Below the pieces are notes generated by a model. That model was not told the origin of the DNA. It was given only the letters and a program-made list of their open reading frames with translations, and did no database searches. Of a DNA stretch of 64,000 nucleotides, positions 49,155 to 57,980 are shown piece by piece (position 1 is the first letter of the stretch; every line of letters begins with the position of its first letter). The DNA lies in contig CAWKAJ010000001.1 in the NCBI GenBank assembly GCA_963847595.1, positions 124,001 to 188,000 on the forward strand, given 5' to 3'. Origin of the DNA: JACWAE01 sp963847595. Lineage in GTDB: Bacteria > Chloroflexota > Dehalococcoidia > SZUA-161. A program made the position numbers and the translations under genes.

Positions 49155-49711
49155 GCAACATTCCCCCTGTTCTTTATCTCATCGTAAGCCTCAAGGAACG
49201 CTTTCCAGTTGCTCTCCGCTGCCTTCCCGGAGAAACGAGAGTTAATCGCCCTCTGAACCGACTCCACGCTCAACTCACCTGTAATTGCTATGAAGGCACC
49301 AATAAGAACAGTATTGACCCGGTCGGCTCGACCCATAATCTGCTTGGCAATCCGCGCTGCGTTGAGTGTCACGACCCTGGCCTGGGTCTTGAGACCCAGT
49401 TCTGAGGATTTCTTGCTGGTGTTAATCACAGCAAGTCCATCGGGTTTTAACCCGGCGACCACATCATATCCCCTCATCAGAGTAGGGTCCTGCACCAGCA
49501 CATAGTCCGGCTTGTAAATCTGGCTGCGCACGCGAATCGGAGCGTCGCCAATGCGCACAAACGCATTCATAGGCGCTCCCATCCTTGCCGCCCCGAAGGT
49601 AGGAAAGGATAAGGCATACTTACCATCCTCGAAGGCGGCATTAGCCAGGATAGTAGCGGTAGTGATCGCCCCCTGCCCCGCCCTTGCATGAACTCGAATC
49701 TCTTTCATCAT
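49151..49711 (-). CDS. porC: Pyruvate:ferredoxin oxidoreductase, gamma subunit
   Basis: 186 residues: EIRVHARAGQGAITTATILANAAFEDGKYALSFPTFGAARMGAPMNAFVRIGD at the N-terminus, the usual start of the gamma domain, and VLIGAFIAITGELSVESVQRAI. First gene of the porC-D-A-B operon. It lies 47 bases from the leuS stop, so read-through from leuS is possible in the opposite order of the usual reading. Confidence 0.93.
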   Translation of the reverse strand: MMKEIRVHARAGQGAITTATILANAAFEDGKYALSFPTFGAARMGAPMNAFVRIGDAPIRVRSQIYKPDYVLVQDPTLMRGYDVVAGLKPDGLAVINTSKKSSELGLKTQARVVTLNAARIAKQIMGRADRVNTVLIGAFIAITGELSVESVQRAINSRFSGKAAESNWKAFLEAYDEIKNRGNVA

Positions 49712-49758
49712 AAGACATATCTCCAGTTTTATTACAATTCCAGTGACGATGGCAGAGT

Positions 49759-52212
49759 CTATTTTACAACTATGTTCACCAATCGCCCCGGCACATAAAT
49801 GATATCGCTTATCTCCTTACTGCCAGTATGAACCTTAACCCGCTCTCGGCCCAGCGCTAGTTCGCGAGCTTCAGACTCTGCGATAGAAACCGGTACCTCC
49901 ACCCTGTCGCGAAGCCTGCCGTTGACTTGAATTACTAGAGTGAACTGCTCCTCGACCACCAACTTCTCATCCCAGGATGGGAACGATTGATTGTGAACGC
50001 TATAGGGATGGCCCACCCGTTCCCATAGCTCCTCCGCCAGATGAGGAACCGAAGGAGCGAGGAGAAGCAGCAAAGTATCTATTGTCTCCTTCCAGGCACT
50101 ATTGGCAACCGAGCGCTCCTCTTTTACCTTGGCCAGATAGTTGGTGAACTCCATGAGGGCAGCAATCATGGTATTGAATCGAAATTTCTCGTAGTCTTCG
50201 CCAACCTTCTTTATCGTTTTGTGGGTTCGGCGTCGCAGTTCGTTCTCAGTTGCCTGATCGATGGGTGGCAAATGCGCATCTTTCTGTTCTTCCAGAACCA
50301 GGTTCCACACACGGTTGAGCCAGCGCCATATCCCGCTGATGCCGCTGTCATCCCAGCCACCGCCCTGGTCCCAGGGGCCGACAAACATGAGATAGGCGCG
50401 AACCGTATCCGCGCCCATCTTTTCTACATACTCGTCCGGTGTAACCACATTGCCCCGTGACTTGCTCATCTTGGCCCCGCCCAAAACGACGGTCCCCTGA
50501 TTGAAGAGACGAGTGAAAGGCTCGCCGAATTTCACAAGCCCCAGGTCTCTAATTGCCTTGGTAAAGAAACGGGCATAAAACAGATGCATGGTGGCATGCT
50601 CTGCGCCGCCTGTGTACTGGTCTACAGGCATCCAATAGGCTAATTTTTGAGGCTCGAAGGGCCCTTTATCATACCCCGGGCTGGTGTAACGCAGGAAGTA
50701 CCAGTTGGAGCACATAAAGGTGTCCATGGTATCGGTCTCGCGTTGAGCATGGCCGCCACACTTGGGACAAGTGGTATTGACAAACGAAGCGCAGTATTTG
50801 AGTGGTGATTCACCGGTGGGCTTGAACTCAGCATCCTCGGGCAGTAGCACGGGCAGGTCTTTCTCAGGAACAGCCACCGCACCGCACTTCGGGCAATAGA
50901 CTATAGGTATAGGCGCTCCCCAATACCTCTGGCGGGAGATGAGCCAGTCGCGAAGGCGGTAGGTTGTAGTACGTTTGCCGTAGCCTTTCGCTTCCATGAA
51001 ATCGGAGACAGCCTCTTTACCCTGCTCATTGGGCAGCCCGTTGAACTGAGCTGAGTTCACCATAGTGCCAGACTCGACATACGCCTCTTTCAGAGGCTCG
51101 CCAGACCAGCCCTGGGGAGCGATAACTACCTTTATGGGCAGGCCGAAATCCTGAGCAAACTCGAAATCGCGCTGGTCATGCGCAGGCACTCCCATCACCG
51201 CCCCCGTGCCATAGCTCAGGAGCACATAGTCGGCGATCCATATCGGCACCTTCTCGCCATTGAGTTTATTGATAACATGGGTGCCGATAAAAACCCCTGT
51301 CTTCTCCTTCTCCGTGGACAGCCTTTCGATCTCCGTCTGGCCTCGAGTCCACTCAATATACTCGCGAACCTCGTCTTTGTGTGCACTGGTGGTGAGCTTA
51401 GCAACCAGGGGGTGCTCGGGAGCAAGGACCATGAATGTGACACCGAATATAGTGTCAGGGCGAGTGGTGAAGACTTTGATTTCTTTTTCACTGACGCCCT
51501 TCACATCAAGCCCAAAGCATATCTCCACGCCAACGCTTTTGCCAATCCAGTTGCGCTGCATTATTTTCACGCGCTCCGGCCATTCAATTCCAGCGAACTC
51601 AAGCAACTCCTCGGCATACTTGGTTATCCTGAAGAACCACTGCTCTAAGTCCTTCCGTATCACCGGTGTGCCGCAGCGTTCGCATACTCCCTCACCTACA
51701 ACCTGCTCATTGGCCAGCACAGTCTTGCATTGAGGGCACCAATTGGCCGGCGCCTTGGCCCGATAAGCCAACCCGGCCTCGTAGAGCTTGAGGAAGAACC
51801 ATTGCGTCCACTTGTAGTATTCAGGCAGACAGGTGATAACCTCCCTGCTCCAATCATACATCGCGCCGATGCTCTTCAACTGGCGGCGCATGTTCTCGAC
51901 ATTGCGCATAGTCCAGGTATGGGGATGGATGCCATGTTTGATAGCGGCGTTCTCCGCCGGAAGCCCGAAGGCATCGAAACCTATGGGATGGAGAACGTTA
52001 TAACCTTGCATCCGCTTAAAGCGAGCGTGGACATCGGAGGGAGCCATTGCATACCAGTGGCCGATATGAAGGTCGCCGGAGGTGTAGGGGAACATGGTCA
52101 GGGCGTACCACTTGGGGCGCTCAGATTTCTCACGCACCTCGTAAATATGGTCGCCTTCCCACCTTGTCTGCCACTTCTTTTCAATCTCTTGGGGGTTATA
52201 TTTGGGCACCAT
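49759..52212 (-). CDS. leuS: Leucyl-tRNA synthetase
   Basis: Class I synthetase of 817 residues from ATG 52212 (MVPKYNPQEIEKKWQTRWEG), where AGGATTGAAG precedes it; the frame is open 24 codons more. HIGH motif DLHIGHWYAMAPSDVHARFK, zinc-like CPQCKTVLANEQVVGEGVCERCG, editing domain with TTRPDTIFGVTFMVLAPEHP and GTGAVMGVPAHDQRDFEFA, KMSKS motif GGAKMSKSRGNVVTPDEYV, and a C-terminal anticodon-binding region. No T-box leader was seen upstream. Confidence 0.96.
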   Translation of the reverse strand: MVPKYNPQEIEKKWQTRWEGDHIYEVREKSERPKWYALTMFPYTSGDLHIGHWYAMAPSDVHARFKRMQGYNVLHPIGFDAFGLPAENAAIKHGIHPHTWTMRNVENMRRQLKSIGAMYDWSREVITCLPEYYKWTQWFFLKLYEAGLAYRAKAPANWCPQCKTVLANEQVVGEGVCERCGTPVIRKDLEQWFFRITKYAEELLEFAGIEWPERVKIMQRNWIGKSVGVEICFGLDVKGVSEKEIKVFTTRPDTIFGVTFMVLAPEHPLVAKLTTSAHKDEVREYIEWTRGQTEIERLSTEKEKTGVFIGTHVINKLNGEKVPIWIADYVLLSYGTGAVMGVPAHDQRDFEFAQDFGLPIKVVIAPQGWSGEPLKEAYVESGTMVNSAQFNGLPNEQGKEAVSDFMEAKGYGKRTTTYRLRDWLISRQRYWGAPIPIVYCPKCGAVAVPEKDLPVLLPEDAEFKPTGESPLKYCASFVNTTCPKCGGHAQRETDTMDTFMCSNWYFLRYTSPGYDKGPFEPQKLAYWMPVDQYTGGAEHATMHLFYARFFTKAIRDLGLVKFGEPFTRLFNQGTVVLGGAKMSKSRGNVVTPDEYVEKMGADTVRAYLMFVGPWDQGGGWDDSGISGIWRWLNRVWNLVLEEQKDAHLPPIDQATENELRRRTHKTIKKVGEDYEKFRFNTMIAALMEFTNYLAKVKEERSVANSAWKETIDTLLLLLAPSVPHLAEELWERVGHPYSVHNQSFPSWDEKLVVEEQFTLVIQVNGRLRDRVEVPVSIAESEARELALGRERVKVHTGSKEISDIIYVPGRLVNIVVK

Positions 52213-52367
52213 TGCTTCAATCCTGTTTAATGATAACACAAAAAATTTGCATCTGCTACTACTGAAGCAGCCGGGGGCATTCACCTGATGCCCGCCGAAG
52301 CTGCTATTTCCAACAAGGCTCGGGTATGATATTATAGATGAACGTCGTTTTTGCGGAATTGGGGGCG

Positions 52368-52904
52368 ATGTTCACCATAAGCATACTCACTGTAAGCGAT
52401 AAGGGTTCGCAGGGAAAACGCGAGGACAAGAGCGGCGAGGCCATCCGGGAAGTGTTCGCTCAAATAGACGCTCGAGTGGTGGACTACGCTATTGTCCCCG
52501 ATGAAAGGAATATCATCGCAAAGAAGCTGGCAGGATGGGCTGATAGCGGCAAGGTGGATATGATTATCACCACAGGAGGCACTGGCCTTGCTCCGCGCGA
52601 CGTAACGCCTGAGGCCACGCTCGACGTGGTAGACAGGATAGCCCCAGGATTCGCCGAGGTGATGAGAGCGGAAAGCCTCAAGAAAACGCCCCGCGCCATG
52701 CTGAGCCGGGCGGTAGCTGGCATCCGTAAGAAGACACTTATCATCAATCTCCCCGGCAGCCCGAAAGCAGTGCGAGAATGCCTGGAGGCAATAATGCCCG
52801 CCTTGCCTCACGCTGTTGAGACGCTCAGGGGTGAAGCATCGGAATGCGCCGAGACCCCAAAGGTGGTTGAGGGGAAGATGGGAAGGGGAGACAAATGCGC
52901 ATAG
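52368..52904 (+). CDS. Molybdopterin adenylyltransferase-type protein (MogA/MoaB family)
   Basis: 178 residues from ATG 52368 (MFTISILTVSDKGSQGKRED), after TTGGGGGCG; the frame is open 10 codons upstream. MoCF-binding fold with DMIITTGGTGLAPRDVTPEATLDVVD and LIINLPGSPKAVRECLEAIMPALPHAVE. MogA adenylates molybdopterin in Moco synthesis; MoaB members are related. It overlaps trmD by 10 bases, an unusual pairing with translation genes. Confidence 0.9.
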   Translation: MFTISILTVSDKGSQGKREDKSGEAIREVFAQIDARVVDYAIVPDERNIIAKKLAGWADSGKVDMIITTGGTGLAPRDVTPEATLDVVDRIAPGFAEVMRAESLKKTPRAMLSRAVAGIRKKTLIINLPGSPKAVRECLEAIMPALPHAVETLRGEASECAETPKVVEGKMGRGDKCA

Positions 52905-53638
52905 ACATTCTGACCCTGTTTCCCAACATGTTCAGCGGGCCCTTCGACGAAAGCATCGTCAAACGAGCGATAGACAATAACATCGTTAGCATCGTGCTTC
53001 ACAATCTGAGGGATTGGGGGCTGGGCAAACATAAGATGGTCGACGACTATCCCTTCGGCGGCGGCTCTGGTATGGTGATGAAACCGGAGCCTATATTCGA
53101 GGCCGTAGAAGCAATAAAAGCCCAGGGCGGCGATTCCTCTGCGCCAGTCATTTTGCTCACCCCTCAGGGAAGGGTCTTCAACCAGAAAATTGCCGCAGAG
53201 CTGGCGAATTTTGGCCGACTGATTTTCATCTGCGGGCACTATGAAGGAGTCGATGAGAGGATTAGAGAACACCTGGCCACTGACGAGATCAGCATTGGGG
53301 ACTATGTGTTGACAGGCGGCGAGCTGGCAGCTATGGTAGTCATCGATGCCGTAGTGAGGCAGCTGCCTGGGGTGTTGGGTTCCGAGGAATCAGCCAGCGA
53401 TGAGTCTCACACAACAGGTCTGTTGGAATACCCGCAATACACTCGACCTCAAACATATCGCAATTGGGAGGTGCCGCAGGTTTTGATTTCAGGAAACCAT
53501 GCCCAGATTGCCAAGTGGCGCAGGGAGCAATCGATTCTGCACACCTTCGTAAGGCGCCCCGACCTTTTGGAAAAGGCAAACCTCTCTGCCGAAGAGAGAA
53601 AGCTAGTAGCAAATAAAGCGGTTACCCGCTTTGATTAG
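52895..53638 (+). CDS. trmD: tRNA (guanine37-N1)-methyltransferase
   Basis: SPOUT-class enzyme making m1G37, which prevents frameshifting. The 247 residues contain VDDYPFGGGSGMVMKPEPI, the knot GHYEGVDERI and ISIGDYVLTGGELAAMVVIDAVVRQLPGVLG. Adjacent to rplS as in many bacteria; length is standard. Confidence 0.96.
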   Translation: MRIDILTLFPNMFSGPFDESIVKRAIDNNIVSIVLHNLRDWGLGKHKMVDDYPFGGGSGMVMKPEPIFEAVEAIKAQGGDSSAPVILLTPQGRVFNQKIAAELANFGRLIFICGHYEGVDERIREHLATDEISIGDYVLTGGELAAMVVIDAVVRQLPGVLGSEESASDESHTTGLLEYPQYTRPQTYRNWEVPQVLISGNHAQIAKWRREQSILHTFVRRPDLLEKANLSAEERKLVANKAVTRFD

Positions 53639-53676
53639 ATTCTGCCTTGAGTGAGGCTAAATTTAGGAGAGTAGCG

Positions 53677-54036
53677 ATGGATATCAAGACTGCAGTCGAG
53701 ACTAAAGTAAATGAGAGTATCCCCAAGATCAATCTCGGCGATACCGTTAGAGTAAAGATGAAGATCATAGAGGGAGAACAAGAGCGAAGCCAGACCTTTG
53801 AAGGCGTGGCAATTCGAGTACGCAAGAGCGGTGCAGGGGCCAACTTTACTTTGAGGAAGGTATTCCATGGGGTGGGTGTGGAACGTACATTCCCCTTCAA
53901 TTCGCCTCGTTTGGAAAAGGTCGAGGTAATGCGGTTTGGCAAAGTCCGCCGGGCAAAGCTTTACTACCTGCGCCAACTCAGCGGTAAGATGGCCCGGCAA
54001 AAGGTAAAGTCAAAATCAAAGGATGAGCTACGCTGA
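53677..54036 (+). CDS. rplS: 50S ribosomal protein L19
   Basis: 119 residues from ATG 53677 (MDIKTAVETKVNESIPKINL), preceded by AGGAGAGTAG; an upstream TTG in frame lacks a site. L19 signature RKVFHGVGVERTFPFNSPRLEKVEVMRFGKVRRAKLYYLR. It overlaps priA by 14 bases. Confidence 0.96.
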   Translation: MDIKTAVETKVNESIPKINLGDTVRVKMKIIEGEQERSQTFEGVAIRVRKSGAGANFTLRKVFHGVGVERTFPFNSPRLEKVEVMRFGKVRRAKLYYLRQLSGKMARQKVKSKSKDELR

Positions 54037-56440
54037 GGTCGCCGTCGATTTCCCTCTGGCACAACCGAGAACCTTCAGCTACTCTATACCGCCGAATATC
54101 TCCTTGAGCGTGGGGCATGCGGTCTGGGTACCTTTTGGACCTCGGCTGGTTCAAGGCATTGTCCTCGCGCTGAGCGAACAGGCACAGGTTGAAGAGACAA
54201 GGGAAATAGCCGAGGCCATCGATGCTCACCCCATACTTTTCCCACGTCAGGTCAAGCTTGCTCAATGGATAGCTGAGCGCTATCTATCCTCCTATTTCGA
54301 TGCGGCGGCGTTGATGCTGCCACCCGGATTTGAGCGCAGGGTGCTCACCTATATTCAGCCTGCTCCCAACCTTTCGGAGCTTGCGGTCTCCTCACTGACA
54401 GCGCAGCAACAGAATCTGCTTAACATTATCCAGAAGAAGGGGAAAATAGAATCAGTAAATCTTAAAAAGCTAGCCGGAAAAGCTGAGACAGATGCTATCC
54501 TGGGGCAGCTTCTGCGAAAGGGTCTCATCCTTAGAACCCAGGAGCTGGAGAGAGTTAAGATAAGCCCCCGGTTGGAGTCCCGCTTAAAGCTGGCGGTAGC
54601 CCCTGATAAAGCCCGCGAAACGATGCCCAATCTCGAGAAGAAGCAGGCTAACCTGCTCAGTCTCATAGTCACAGAACCCGAGCCCTTAACTCTCGCTGAA
54701 GCTAGGCGAAGGCTCAGCTTCGCACCGACCACGCTTCAGGCTTTGATGAAGCAGAATTTGGTCGTGGTTGAGAAAACCAGAATACAACGCGACCCGCTGG
54801 CCCATCGTACTTTCACCGCAACCACACCATTATCTCTAACCGCCGCCCAGGAGGAGGCCTGGTCCCAAATCAGAGCTGAGCTAAGGAAGAACACGCCGAA
54901 GGTATTCCTCCTCCATGGTGTCACTGGCAGCGGCAAGACCGAGATATACATGAGGGCATTGACGGAAGCTATCTCCCTGGGCAAACGGGCTATCGTCCTT
55001 GTGCCCGAGATAGCGCTCACCCCTCAGACCATCGATCGTTTCGCGTCACGCTTCCCCCATAGAGTAGCCATACTTCACAGCAAGCTGTCCCCGGGGGAGC
55101 AGTTCGATGAGTGGCAGCGAATCAAAGACGGCGAGTTCGACGTCGTCATCGGCTCCAGGGGCGCTCTCTTCGCTCCGCAGCCTGACCTTGGTCTCATCGC
55201 CATTGATGAAGAGCACGAATGGACTTACAAACAAGAGGAGCAGCAGCCGCGGTACCATGCCCGAGATGTCGCCATAAAGCTAGCAGAGCTAACCAACTCA
55301 GTGGTAATCCTGGGAAGCGCCACCCCGGATTTAACCACCTACTACCGAGCACAGAGAGGAGAATTTCAACTGCTCGAGCTTTTCGAAAGGATAAGCTCAG
55401 GAGAGCCATCTCCCTTACCAAAGGTCGAGGTCGTAGACCTGCGCCGTGAGCTGAAGGAGGGGAACAGGAGCATCTTCAGCCGCTCTTTGGCCAAAGCCAT
55501 TGCCCTTGCTCTACAAGCACACGAGCAGGTCATCCTGTTCCTCAACCGCAGGGGAACAGCGACCTTTGTACAATGCCGCGACTGCGGCTTCGTAATGCGC
55601 TGCAAGCGCTGCGATGTAACGCTTACCTATCATGCTGCGGAGGATGAATTGGTCTGCCATCAGTGCAACTACAGGACTAAGCCGCCGGAAACTTGCCCCA
55701 ACTGCCTGAGCAGGCGCATCAAGTTCCTGGGCATAGGCACGCAAAAGGTGGAAGAGGAGGTGGCCAAGACTTTTCCCGGGGCACGGGTGCTGCGCTGGGA
55801 CCGCGACGTCACCAAAGGAAAACATTCTCACGAAAAAATCATGGATAGATTTATGGCGCACGAAGCGGACATTCTCATCGGGACCCAGATGATTGCCAAA
55901 GGGCTCGATTTGCCTTTGGTTACCCTGGTGGGTGTAATCAACGCCGATATCGGGCTGCACTTCCCCGATTTCCACTCCAGCGAGCGAACCTTCCAGATTC
56001 TGGCGCAGGTGGCGGGCAGGTCAGGAAGAGGGAAAATGGGGGGCAAAGTCGTCGTCCAGAGCTATACGCCAGACCATTACGCTATAGTCGCTGCGGCGAA
56101 ACATGACTACGCCAGTTTCTATGAGCAAGAGATAGCCTTCCGCCGTCAGCAGGGCAACCCCCCATTCAGCAGGTTAGCGCGCCTCACCTATATTCACACC
56201 AATGCCGCACGCTGCCAGAAGGAGGCACAGAGGGTATACAGGCTTCTCGAACAGGAGAGAGACTCTCAGGGATTGCCCAATACCACTTTGATTGGCCCTT
56301 CCCCTGCCTTTACCCAGCGTATACGGGGCAGATATCGCTACCAGATAATCATCCGCAGCCCCGACCCACTCCCCCTCCTCTCCAAGCTGACTTTACCTCA
56401 GGGATGGGCAATCGATATTGACCCTGTGAGCCTGATTTAG
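54023..56440 (+). CDS. priA: Primosomal replication restart helicase PriA
   Basis: 805 residues. N-terminal 3'-DNA-binding domain (EVAVDFPLAQPRTFSYSIP), Walker A FLLHGVTGSGKTEIYMRAL, DEAH-type box LIAIDEEHEWTYKQEE, helicase C-domain with GIGTQKVEEEV and QVAGRSGRG, and two zinc sites: CRDCGFVMRCKRCDVTL and CHQCNYRTKPPETCPNC. It restarts stalled forks. Its TAG (56438-56440) is part of the 5-bp target duplication of IS copy 2, so the insertion happened just after the stop and left the gene intact. Confidence 0.96.
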   Translation: MSYAEVAVDFPLAQPRTFSYSIPPNISLSVGHAVWVPFGPRLVQGIVLALSEQAQVEETREIAEAIDAHPILFPRQVKLAQWIAERYLSSYFDAAALMLPPGFERRVLTYIQPAPNLSELAVSSLTAQQQNLLNIIQKKGKIESVNLKKLAGKAETDAILGQLLRKGLILRTQELERVKISPRLESRLKLAVAPDKARETMPNLEKKQANLLSLIVTEPEPLTLAEARRRLSFAPTTLQALMKQNLVVVEKTRIQRDPLAHRTFTATTPLSLTAAQEEAWSQIRAELRKNTPKVFLLHGVTGSGKTEIYMRALTEAISLGKRAIVLVPEIALTPQTIDRFASRFPHRVAILHSKLSPGEQFDEWQRIKDGEFDVVIGSRGALFAPQPDLGLIAIDEEHEWTYKQEEQQPRYHARDVAIKLAELTNSVVILGSATPDLTTYYRAQRGEFQLLELFERISSGEPSPLPKVEVVDLRRELKEGNRSIFSRSLAKAIALALQAHEQVILFLNRRGTATFVQCRDCGFVMRCKRCDVTLTYHAAEDELVCHQCNYRTKPPETCPNCLSRRIKFLGIGTQKVEEEVAKTFPGARVLRWDRDVTKGKHSHEKIMDRFMAHEADILIGTQMIAKGLDLPLVTLVGVINADIGLHFPDFHSSERTFQILAQVAGRSGRGKMGGKVVVQSYTPDHYAIVAAAKHDYASFYEQEIAFRRQQGNPPFSRLARLTYIHTNAARCQKEAQRVYRLLEQERDSQGLPNTTLIGPSPAFTQRIRGRYRYQIIIRSPDPLPLLSKLTLPQGWAIDIDPVSLI

Positions 56441-57383
56441 GCCGCATTGTTCAGTTAAAAATCCGACAGTCCATATAAAATATGGACATGCTTAATGAGA
56501 CACTGATAGCTTTATGCGAGGAACTCCACCAACAGGGATTGCCCAAATCACACATTGCCCAGAGGTTGGGAAAGAATCGAGAAACGATTCATATCTGGAT
56601 TAAGGGGATAGAACAGTATGGTCTCATTGAATTTCTCGACAGATACCGCCAGGCTAAGAAAGGAGAAAGAGCGAAAAGGAAGGCTGACCCCATAGTCAAA
56701 AGATGGATTTAGGAGATACGTGAAAGGGAATACGATTGTTGCGGGCAAAAGATTCAGTATTTCCTCAACCTTGAGCATGGCATTCACCTGTCTGTCCCTA
56801 AAATCTATGAAATACTATCAGAGAAGTACATTATCCGTCCCAGGTGGAAGAAAAACAAAGTAAGAGGAGAAGTACCCCAAGCATCAATGCCGAGAGAAGT
56901 AGTTCAGATGGATACTATCGACTTTGGTGAGCTTTATGCCTTTACCGCGATCGACATTTTTACTAGAGAAGCAGATATACTCATCGCAACTGAATTGACT
57001 GCTGATCTGGGATGTCAGTTCTTGCATCAGAGTATGAGACGCCGGTTTGACGGTCACGTTAAGCTGCTTCAAACAGACGGCGGGCCTGAGTTTAAAGCGG
57101 CATTTGAAAGTAATGCGCCATTGTTCTGTGATAGACACCGTGTCGCTCGACCTTACCGGAAGAATGAGCAATCCTACATCGAGAGTTTTAACCGAACCGT
57201 AAGAAAAGAATGCTTGGGATGGGTTAAGTACAGAGTATCGCAATTATCAGAATGCCGGGATATGGCAGAAATTTTTCTGAGGCGGTATCATTACCACAGG
57301 CCACATATGGGACGAGGAATGACACCTCCATTATCTAACAGGGAGGGAGACTGTCGGATATTAAAGTAGAATTAAGCGTAGGC
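56438..57383 (+). mobile_element. 936-bp IS481-like insertion sequence, copy 2, with 5-bp target duplication
   Basis: Element 56443-57378, flanked by TAGGC (56438-56442 and 57379-57383). Same length and, as far as compared, the same sequence as copy 1, but in opposite orientation on the chromosome and with a nonsense change in the transposase. It separates priA from def; the element end after the transposase stop lies against the def promoter. The -35 hexamer begins at the base after the right target duplication. Confidence 0.93.
56482..57369 (+). pseudogene. IS481-like transposase interrupted by an amber codon
   Basis: Same 295-codon gene as the one at 12242-13129, but codon 77 is TAG (56710-56712) instead of TGG, a single G to A change. 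The first part encodes the HTH only; a re-start downstream would give a 160-residue fragment with the DDE residues (from about 56887). It therefore cannot make full transposase unless the amber is suppressed. The otherwise unchanged sequence points to a recent loss, and the intact copy could act in trans. Confidence 0.92.
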
Positions 57384-57412
57384 TTTACAACCCGTCCGGG
57401 TTAGACTATAAT
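57384..57412 (+). promoter_or_regulatory. Sigma-70 promoter of the def-cca-secDF operon
   Basis: TTTACA (57384-57389), a 17-base spacer and a perfect TATAAT (57407-57412). It lies about 50 bases ahead of the def start. The spacer has the inverted repeat ACCCGTCCGGGT. The -35 hexamer starts right after the right-hand target duplication of IS copy 2, the same relationship as for the rpsL promoter and IS copy 1. Confidence 0.82.
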
Positions 57413-57464
57413 CTCCCTAATTGCAAAAAATCTGCCATATCATATTGAGAGTCAGGGTTCAAGC

Positions 57465-57965
57465 ATGGCGATTATGCCCGTAATCAAAATGGATAACCCC
57501 GTGCTCCATCAGAAGGCGAAAAGGGTAAGGAAAATAGACGATTCCATTCAGAAACTCATCGATAATATGATTGAAACTATGTACGAAATTGAAGGAATAG
57601 GGCTGGCTGCTCCTCAGGTCGGAGTCCCGCTTCAGGTAGTTGTAATCCAACTGCCGGATGAAGAAGACGCAATCACGCTCATCAACCCCGAGATTGTTAA
57701 AATCTCAGAGGAAACTGAAATGATGACAGAGGGCTGCCTCAGCCTGCCTGGTTACAACGGGGAGGTAAAGCGTTCTACCTCAATCACAGTGAAAGCACGC
57801 GACCGTCAGGGGAAGACGATTCGCATAAAAGGGGAAGGGCTCCTGGCCCAGGTGCTACAGCACGAGACAGACCACATAAACGGCATAGTTTTCGTTGACC
57901 ATCTGGAGAGCATCGACGAGCTGCGTAAAAACGAAGAGGACGAGGAAGAGAAGGGCGGAATCTAG
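57465..57965 (+). CDS. def: Peptide deformylase
   Basis: Fe/Zn enzyme that removes the N-formyl group from nascent proteins. The 166 residues contain the three motifs GIGLAAPQVG, EGCLSLPG (metal Cys) and QHETDHINGIVF (HExxH-type, with both His as ligands). C-terminal tail is acidic (NEEDEEEKGGI). First gene of a unit continuing with cca, secD and secF. Confidence 0.96.
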   Translation: MAIMPVIKMDNPVLHQKAKRVRKIDDSIQKLIDNMIETMYEIEGIGLAAPQVGVPLQVVVIQLPDEEDAITLINPEIVKISEETEMMTEGCLSLPGYNGEVKRSTSITVKARDRQGKTIRIKGEGLLAQVLQHETDHINGIVFVDHLESIDELRKNEEDEEEKGGI

Positions 57966-57980
57966 AAAAAGAAATCTTTA

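Noticed and set aside
52213..52367. Possible T-box leader for leuS
   Set aside because: No T-box sequence or specifier/antiterminator layout seen; only a short GGGCAT/ATGCCC hairpin at about 52273-52291.
56710..56712. TAG in transposase copy 2 as a recoded (for example pyrrolysine) codon
   Set aside because: The identical copy 1 has TGG (Trp) here, so a simple G-to-A nonsense mutation explains it.
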